A stretch of DNA of 64,000 bases from Paracamarosporium sp. OC-R06-R3 (Eukaryota > Ascomycota > Dothideomycetes > Pleosporales > Didymosphaeriaceae). The stretch is taken from contig JACVRA010000022.1 of NCBI GenBank assembly GCA_019828545.1, positions 248,001 through 312,000 of the forward strand, in the 5' to 3' direction. Below are positions 57,375 to 64,000 of the stretch, piece after piece. The translations under genes were made by a program, and so were the position numbers. The notes beneath the pieces were generated by a model. It worked only from the letters and a program-made list of their open reading frames with translations. It made no database searches and was not told the DNA's origin. How positions within the stretch are numbered: position 1 is the stretch's first letter; each line of letters starts with the position of its first letter.

Positions 57375-58235
57375 TTACGAGGTGGATGCTCTCGTGCATT
57401 CTCTTTTACACATGTTCAACCTCGGCCAGCCTGTGCGAATCAAGGTTATACGTTTTCCAGCCTTTTGCGTCACCCGCCAGTGATGCGAGATAGACTGACC
57501 GCCGAAGTCGCCCGATAGGAGCTGGACTCAAGGCTTTGAGAGACGTTATCCAGAGACATAAGCGGGAAAAGCGAAGGAGCTGGACTGGAACTGCTATGCT
57601 ATGAGAAAAACACCAACCTGAACATAACCCACTGGTTGAGGTGATAGGAAGGGTGCTCTACGATCCGGCTATCTTGAAAAAGAATGTATACAATATGGGT
57701 GAGACTGGCGTTATGTTATCGATGCTAGATTCGGTGAAAGTCTTGGTAGGTAAGGATGATGTGCGAGACTATGGAGGCGTGCGCGTTCAACACATAATGG
57801 TTAGTGGCGATGGTAGGTATCCGAATTCCATGATTATTTGGCTAGCGGCAATTCACCGAAGTAACTAGAGTACATGTTATACCCCTAGGTGGTGATACTT
57901 GATGTACCAACTTATACATTAGCCCGTAGTAGCTCAAGCGTATCTCTAATCCTAAAACTAAGGAACGAGCTAACAACAAGCCGCGCGTGCTTATATGCGA
58001 TAGCTTCAGTACGCATAAAACCCTAGAAATCCCGAAATATGGCTTTGCGAACGATGTTATTCTATATCGCCTTCCTTCTTATAAGCTCTAACCCTGCGAT
58101 GTTGCAGTGTTTACTCCCCTGAAAGCAGCCTATTGCGAACAAGTCGAACGACTAGAGTACGAAGGTATCAATATAATTAGTAGAGAGCATTGCACTTCCT
58201 CTTTCAGTCCTGTAAAGCAGAAAGCCTTCCAAATT
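57375..58235 (+). pseudogene. Decayed pogo/Fot1-type (Tc1-mariner) transposase
   Basis: Remains of a DDE transposase of the fungal Fot1/pogo group, broken by stops, frameshifts and deletions. In order: a helix-turn-helix-like piece (YEVDALVHSLLHMFNLGQPV, from about 57381) ending in a stop; WTQGFERRYPET with a stop (near 57519); the core piece VIGRVLYDPAILKKNVYNMG and ETGVMLSMLDSVKVLVGKDD (about 57640-57765), the usual first-catalytic-Asp block with Gly in place of the Asp of NMDETG; a shortened DGRYPNSMIIWLAAIHRSN (to 57868); then PRVLICDSFSTHKTLEI (about 57980-58030), the second Asp block with Ser for the usual Gly; LPSYKL, a stop and PCDVAVFTPLKAAYCEQVER (to about 58150). Several lesions are C-to-T or G-to-A type changes, as left by repeat-induced point mutation. 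It is inactive; no terminal repeats were seen. Confidence 0.85.
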
Positions 58236-58538
58236 GCCCATCTCTGCCTCTTCACCAACTCACTTCTGACGCAAAGCCATAGGTTCTCCTTGCTCCTAGT
58301 GTATATGTTTCGCAACACTCCATAGGCAATCCTTGTTGTAGCAAGCTGACAGCGAACCACGTCAGGCGTGTGTATTGCAGTCGCCTTGCAGGTCGATGCT
58401 GCAGAGAGGCGCAGCTGGCTGAGCCTTGCCTACCCCGCAACGTCGTACACATGTCAAAAGCACACGAGGATGGCTAGCCTTGCTACTAGACAACACGTTA
58501 CATATCAGACACGGCCGTCAGACCTACGACTTTGATTC
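58236..58538. promoter_or_regulatory. Upstream region of the NACHT-ankyrin gene
   Basis: 303 bases between transposase debris and the NLR-like start codon. The promoter of that gene is therefore partly built on, or next to, transposon-derived sequence. No specific element could be supported. Confidence 0.35.
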
Positions 58539-61500
58539 ATGATGCGAAGACGAGACCGCGTTCGCGCATTGTTCGCGTCAGACACTACTACCCGTTCGGC
58601 AACAACCCACAAAGCTCCTCAGCCTCCTATGCAACCACCGTCTTCTCCCCAGGCTCCACTGCCATCGTCCCCGCCATGTCCGCCTGCATCGAGCGCTGGT
58701 CTGCCGGCCGCAACAACGTCATATAGTTTGGTGCTAGAAACGGCCTTGGAGAAAACAGTGGAGAAGCTCCCGCCGGCCGAGAAAGCAGCGTTTGCGCAGG
58801 CGTCAAAGACGATCGATGAGCGAACCCTACTCTCCCGTGTACAAACTTACGATGCGGCACACAAGACCGACTCGTCCTTCAGGCCTCACGCTGGGCGTCT
58901 TTCGAAGTTTCTGGATCTGCTCAACAGATTCATGGGTGGCGTCGCTATTGGCATCCAGGCGAGCCCTGAAATATCGTCTCTGGTGGTTGGCTCGGTCAGG
59001 ATCGTCATCGACCTCGCCCTGCAGTTCACGATGTATTTCAGCAAACTGACTGACATGATATGCACTTTTGAAGACTACCTGGGCCCTCTAGCAGAATATG
59101 CGAAGGCGGCAGATATCAAACTTGTAGAGAAGACGGTAGTCAGTGCCTACTCAAACGTGCTCTGCTTTGGCTGGAAGGCGCGCCGTGTATTTGTCGACGC
59201 CAACGGCGATCAGCGGAAGTGGACGTCTCTGAGAGTATTCATGCGCCAGCATTGGGAGACGTTTGAGTCAGAGTTTGCGACCATCAAAGAAGAGCTGCAG
59301 CACCATCTTAACGTACTTCTGCATTCTGTCCAGTCGCTGCATTTTGACTTTGCCAGGAAGGCTGAGCAAGCAAGGCGGCGTGAAGAGGAAAGTATGACCA
59401 CCTACTCCGACGATCCATGCTCATGTTTCTGGTTTAACAAATCTCCAGAGAAGGAAAGATCGGCATTCCTCGCCTGGGTATCGGACATCGACTTCGAGAA
59501 AACCCACCAGGACACTTTTGTGAAGAAGCACGCAAATACGTGCGACTGGTTGATAAGAGAGCCAAAGTATCAACAGTGGTACAACAGCACCGGCTCATCC
59601 CTCCTGTGGTGTCATGGCAAACGTAAGCAACACTATGTTTCTCTGAGAAAGGTGACCTACTGACAGCTTGCAGCTGGAATTGGCAAATCTGTGCTTGCGT
59701 AAGTGACGTTAAATCCTGCCTTGTTTGGGAATCCTCGTTCTTATTCGCGGTCTAGGTCAAACGTCATCGAAGACGTTACCACGAGGATTGGGCTGCGAGA
59801 AGACGCCGCCCTCTGCTTTGCTTACTACAACTATCGAAACACGCAGCTGAAAGAGCTTCATCAGATCATAGCTGCTTTGCTCAAGCAGTTGTGTCGAAGG
59901 AAAGACCAGTTGCCCCACGGCCTACTCCAGACCATGCATGATGCCTCATCTCCATCTTTGGTAGGTACACAGGAAAGATTCATTTCTCTCGTCGAAGACC
60001 TATCTCAGGTATACGTGGTTTTCGACGCTCTAGACGAGTGTCCAGAGCAAGAGCGAGGAGATATCCTTGGATTTATCACCGACATAGTGACGACGCGGGT
60101 TCGGTGCCATGTCAAAGTGTTCGTCACCAGTCGGACTGAAATGGACATTGCCAAAGCCTTTGGAGACAAACACATACCTACGATTCAGATCTTGACCGAG
60201 AACGTCACCGTAGATATAGAGACTTTTGCACGCAGTCAGGTCGAAAGGCTTCGGGCTGGGGAGCATGGAAAGACCCTCTACGTTACTAATGATAAACTCA
60301 AGGAAAAGATCATTCAGAGGCTCGCCACTAAGGCGAATGGAATGTAAGTTCTTACTTAGCGGTTGGTCCAGACATTTCTATAGGCTGAATGTATGACAGG
60401 TTTCTCTGGATCAACCTTCAGCTGGATAGTCTCTGTCAAGCCAGCAAGGCTCAGAAAGACCAAGTGGTGGAAGCTGCACTGGAGGCACTACCCCGAGGCT
60501 TGACAGACACCTACATCCGTATACTAGAGCGGATTGAAGCACAATCTCCATACATGAGGGATCTGGCACTCAATTGTCTAGCTTGGACACTTTATGCTCG
60601 GGAGCCTCTCAGCACTCGGGAACTACAATGTGCGCTTGCGATCAACTCAAAGTGCGCAGTCAGACAGGATTTGCAGACCGATTCCCCTCAGGTAATCCTT
60701 GAGGCTTGTGGCAATTTACTGGAAGAAGTCAATGGCTTGATCCGCCCGATCCACTACACAGTGCAGGAGTTTTTGAAGACTACCGTTCAAGGGCTGTCGC
60801 AACAAACCATACGAGCGCAGCTTCTAGATATGAACTTGGTGCACAGACGGTTGAGCTCAGCGTGTCTCGCGTATATCCGAGTAATGGCGTTGGATAAACC
60901 AGCTCATGACGTACCGGACCTTTCCGAACGACTTCAAGGGAAGAATCTCGCCGGCTATGCATACCAGAACTTCGATTATCATATTTCCAGATGCGAAGAA
61001 CTTTCTCTCGACGTTATGAACCAACTGGAGACGCTTCTACAGCAAAAGAGTGCGTGCCTTGCAGCCATTCTGCAGATCAAGGTATTGCGAGACGGCCACG
61101 AGAACTGGAAAATCACGAAGCACTTTAATGATATGGACTTCTTAGTCACTCCTGATACGATCGTGTACAGCACTAGTCTCTACAACATTCCCGCCGTAAG
61201 GCAAAAGTGGGTCGGCCAAAAGCCCCCAACATATGCATTACACCTAGCAGCTTCTGCAGGACTTACTGGCTCAGTCATTCGACTTCTTGAAGCGGGGTGC
61301 AACATCGACGAGAAAGACAATACCGACAGGACCCCGTTGTACTGTGCGTGCTTTAACGGCAGACTGGAGGCCTCTCAGGTGTTGATTAACAGACACGCCA
61401 ACGTTCAGGTGCAGGGTGGAGAGTACGGCAACGCACTACAGGCAGCTTCATATGGAGGCCACGAGCAGATAGTCAAGATACTGCTTGATAGCAAGGCTGA

Positions 61501-62626
61501 GGTCAACGCACAGGGTGGAGTCTACGGCAACGCACTACAGGCAGCTTCATGCGGAGGCTACGAGCAGATAGTCAAGATACTGCTTGATAGCAAGGCTGAG
61601 GTCAACGCACAGGGTGGAGAGTACGGCAACGCACTACAGGCAGCTTCATTAGAAGGCCACGAGCAGATAGTCAAGATACTACTTGATAGCAAGGCTGAGG
61701 TCAACGCACAGAGTGGATTCTACAGCAACGCACTACAGGCAGCTTCATATGGAGGCCACGAGCAGATAGTCAAGATACTACTTGATAGCAAGGCTGAGGT
61801 TAACGCACAGGGTGGAGTCTACGGCAACGCACTACAGGCAGCTTCATGCGGAGGCTACGAGCAGATAGTCAAGATACTGCTTGATAGCAAGGCTGAGGTC
61901 AACGCACAGAGTGGATTCTACAGCAACGCACTACAAGCAGCTTCATACGAAGGCCACGAGCAGATAGTCAAGATACTGCTTGATAGCAAGGCTGAGGTCA
62001 ACGCACAGAGTGGATTCTATGGCAACGCACTACAGGCAGCTTCATACAGAGGCCACGAGCAGATAGTCAAGATACTGCTTGATAGCAAGGCCGAGGTCAA
62101 CGCACAGAGTGGATTCTACAGCAACGCACTACAGGCAGCTTCATATGGAGGCCACGAGCAGATAGTCAAGATGCTACTTGATAGCAAGGCCGAGGTCAAC
62201 GCACAGGGTGGTCACTACGGCAACGCACTACAGGCTGCTTCATACGAAGGCCACAAGCAGATAGTCAAGATACTGCTTAATAGCAAGGCTGAGGTCAACG
62301 CACAGGGTGGAGTCTACGGCAACGCACTACAGGCAGCTTCATATGGAGGCTACGAGCAGATAGTCAAGATACTGCTTAATAGCAAGGCTGAGGTCAACGC
62401 ACAGGGTGGAGAGTACGGCAACGCACTACAGGCAGCTTCATGTAGAGGCTACAAGCAGATAGTCAAGATACTGCTTAATAGCAAGGCTAAGGTCAACGTA
62501 CAAGGTGGACATTACGGCAACGCACTACAGGCAGCCTCATCTCGAGGCCATGAGCAGATAGTCAAGATACTTAAGAGCAAGGCTGAGGTCAACGCACAGG
62601 GCGGAGAGCCTAGTAACGCTCTATAG
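58539..62626 (+). CDS. NACHT-ankyrin NLR-like protein with highly conserved repeat array
   Basis: STAND/NLR-like protein of 1307 residues of the fungal class linked to heterokaryon incompatibility and non-self recognition. Exons are 58539-59622, 59674-59698 (25 nt), 59756-60343 and 60400-62626. The tiny exon 2 carries the P-loop. A Pro/Ser-rich N-terminus precedes a helical domain (residues about 100-290; RLSKFLDLLNRFMGGVAIGI, SPEISSLVVGSVRIVIDLAL) of the Goodbye/DUF7708-like kind found before fungal NACHT domains. The NACHT core has Walker A GKPGIGKS (360-367), Walker B VVFDALDEC (457-465), VFVTSRTE sensor 1, KANGMFLWINLQLDSL and the winged-helix end IHYTVQEFLKT. Two ordinary ankyrin repeats (about 840-906) are followed by 12 near-identical 33-residue ankyrin repeats (907-1301). 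Repeat 12 lacks one residue. The frame ends at a TAG inside repeat 13. The trigger and effector action are unknown. Confidence 0.92.
61421..62605 (+). repeat. Twelve tandem 99-bp ankyrin-coding repeats
   Basis: Units begin at 61421, 61520, 61619, 61718, 61817, 61916, 62015, 62114, 62213, 62312, 62411 and 62510; the last is 96 bp. Each encodes a variant of xYxNALQAASxxGxxQIVKI followed by LLDSKAEVNAQxG. Neighbouring units differ at only a few codons, mostly the same ones, including at synonymous sites. This points to recent duplication or gene conversion. Confidence 0.95.
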
Positions 62627-62695
62627 GCAGCTTCACTTAAAGGCTAAAAGTACGTAGCCAAGATACTTCTTGCATCATTTATTAATCTCCAATAA
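62606..62695 (+). pseudogene. Decayed thirteenth ankyrin repeat beyond the stop
   Basis: After GEPSNAL the expected CAG (Gln) codon reads TAG. The same frame then continues AASLKG, a second stop (TAA, where other units have CAC or TAC then GAG/AAG), and KYVAKILLAS, all aligning with the repeat unit before similarity fades near 62680. The array was therefore once longer. Confidence 0.8.
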
Positions 62696-62968
62696 GATCT
62701 TAACATTAGCATGTGGAAGGGAGGTTATCTGATTGTGGAAACATCTCCCACCATTTGAGTGACTGGCTGTTTGTGTGGCTGCAACAAATACACAAGTCTA
62801 TTCATATGCCGCTTCCCTAGTTTGTCACTCGCCAATCAGCCACACAACCGAAAAAACTGAGCAAATACCATACAAACACTCGGAGGGGGGGGCTTATTAA
62901 AGCATCCGTGTTCTGGCTTGTTTCGTCTCTCCATCAGGGAACTATCAACCTTACAAATCATAGTAAGA
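62696..62968. other. Spacer before the right-edge ORF
   Basis: 273 bases with a poly-G run of 8 at about 62884-62892 and no coding feature. It holds the upstream region of the right-edge ORF. Confidence 0.35.
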
Positions 62969-64000
62969 ATGCCTCCCAAAGCAACGACCAAGATGAATCC
63001 AAAGACACCCACTCTCCAGTCCAGTTCAGCAGAAGCTAGTCCAAGCAACGCGGGAAGACGAGGAGCCAAGCAAGAGGACGTTATGGAAGCTGGAACGAAG
63101 CATGAAGAATCACTGAGCGATGGGGGCCAGAAGTCGTCTTCACTGACCCCTATCGAAGGGATCACCGAGGCACAGTTGGCGGGCGAGTATGGCGGCTCCC
63201 AAGGACCGCAGCATCTAGGGAGCGAGGGAACGCAAGAGCAGGAGCAAAAGAATGTTGGCGAAGGCAGCACACAGCGCGCGACGGGTCAGGTTCGATTTGC
63301 CGACGATGGCAACGAAGAGAACGGAAATGTGGCTGGCAATCCTCGGGCCAAGAAGGCAGACAAGAAGGGAAAGGCCAAAGCACCGAAGTCGAAGAAGGCC
63401 AGGCGTGAGACACCTGAAGATGATGACGACGACGATGAATATCAGCAAGTTAGCGACGGTTCTGACGACGAAGAGGAATTCCAGCAAGTCAGTGCCGATT
63501 CCGACGATGAAATTGAGCCAATCCAGGAGCAAGGTACTGGCAGCGGCGGCAACACACAGGCTACCACGGCTGCTCCGCCATCTGCCAAAAAGTCTAGAAG
63601 GGTGAGAAAGCGTCCCGAACGGTTCGGAAACTTCGCGAAGCCAGGCCAGAACTTCCAAACGGTCAAGACAGCGGCAGGTCCATCTGGGCAGGGCGAGGGG
63701 GCGAACGCACGCAAGAAAGCTGAGAAGGCGAAGGGGCAGACACCAGGACAGGCAAAGGGAGCAGCAGGCAAAGCGACGAAGGCGGCTACCAAGAAGGGGG
63801 CGAGTGCGAAGGCTCCAACTAGAGCGAATGAGAGGGAGGGAGATGGCGGTGGAGCAACTCAGCCTGCACCTGCAACTGCACCGGCACCTGCCGCAGACGA
63901 ATCTGGAGACGAGAATGGTGTTGCAGATGGTGTCGGAGAAATCTTGACGAACACGGCTGCCTGGCTACGAGATGGTGCTGCACTTGCGGAGCTGCTTGAT
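62969..64000 (+). CDS. Disordered, highly charged protein (partial, runs off the edge)
   Basis: Open frame of 344 codons from the ATG at 62969 to the end of the window, with no stop and no intron. I do not recognise the family. Composition is biased: Lys/Ala/Gly-rich basic stretches (KKADKKGKAKAPKSKKARR, KAEKAKGQ, KAATKKGASAK) alternate with acidic runs (DDDDDDEYQQVSDGSDDEEE). The segment YQQVSDGSDDEEE is followed at once by FQQVSADSDDEIE, an internal duplication. KKSRRVRKRPERFGNFAKPG is a strongly basic patch that could bind nucleic acid or act as a nuclear localisation signal. A more ordered part begins near the edge (GVGEILTNTAAWLRDGAALAE). The overlapping minus-strand frames here are shadows. 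A chromatin-type or mobile-element-associated protein is possible, but this is a guess. Confidence 0.7.
   Translation, partial: MPPKATTKMNPKTPTLQSSSAEASPSNAGRRGAKQEDVMEAGTKHEESLSDGGQKSSSLTPIEGITEAQLAGEYGGSQGPQHLGSEGTQEQEQKNVGEGSTQRATGQVRFADDGNEENGNVAGNPRAKKADKKGKAKAPKSKKARRETPEDDDDDDEYQQVSDGSDDEEEFQQVSADSDDEIEPIQEQGTGSGGNTQATTAAPPSAKKSRRVRKRPERFGNFAKPGQNFQTVKTAAGPSGQGEGANARKKAEKAKGQTPGQAKGAAGKATKAATKKGASAKAPTRANEREGDGGGATQPAPATAPAPAADESGDENGVADGVGEILTNTAAWLRDGAALAELLD

Noticed and set aside
61421..62605. Evenly spaced near-identical repeats that could be read as a CRISPR-like array
   Set aside because: The 99-bp periodicity is fully coding, in frame, and encodes ankyrin units; there are no unique spacers and the genome is eukaryotic.

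Overview
The window is nuclear DNA of a filamentous ascomycete, most likely a dothideomycete of the Pleosporales type. The evidence is dense genes with short introns (about 43-140 nt, mostly near 50) that carry GT..CTAAC/CTAAT..AG signals, fungal-only families (PalB calpain, Pom152, hybrid histidine kinase, NACHT-ankyrin protein, GPI-anchored Ser/Thr/Pro-rich wall proteins), and a decayed pogo/Fot1-type transposon. The species assignment is inference. I see no bacterial, viral, CRISPR, rRNA or convincing tRNA features.

Left part (1-9316): gene-poor. It holds one small predicted membrane protein (910-1270, minus) and a well preserved MFS sugar transporter (4394-6122, plus), each flanked by kilobases without believable ORFs.

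Housekeeping block (9317-49965): compact genes, often in head-to-head pairs that share an upstream region. They are a CRAL-TRIO/Sec14-like lipid transfer protein (with an apparent one-base frameshift), TSR3, a GH47 alpha-mannosidase, an acyl-protein thioesterase facing the HIT-finger protein VPS71, an SDR, a glyoxalase-fold protein, a UCH37-type deubiquitinase facing POM152, an FBXO21-like F-box protein, eIF2A facing a GAF/hybrid histidine kinase, a peroxisomal PMP47/ANT1-type carrier facing the PalB/Rim13 calpain, a Kes1/Osh4-type oxysterol-binding protein, an AIM9-like mitochondrial phosphotransferase and a DUF7730-like protein.

Surface and accessory part (49966-64000): two divergent GPI-anchored, Ser/Thr/Pro-rich wall proteins; a PHO84-type phosphate transporter; a decayed pogo/Fot1 transposase; a NACHT-ankyrin NLR-like protein whose C-terminus is 12 near-identical 33-residue ankyrin repeats; and the start of a long disordered, charged protein that runs off the right edge. 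The NLR-like gene next to transposon debris is the most interesting locus. Its repeat array is of the highly internally conserved, fast-evolving kind known from fungal heterokaryon-incompatibility NLRs, and it ends at a stop codon followed by the ruins of a 13th repeat.

The genes do not form one pathway. Local themes are pH and stress signalling (PalB, histidine kinase), membrane and lipid transport (CRAL-TRIO, OSBP, carriers, sugar and phosphate transporters), protein quality control (GH47, UCH37, F-box) and surface or non-self functions at the right end. Exon boundaries were read by eye from splice signals, frame continuity and family conservation; summed exon lengths were checked for reading frame.
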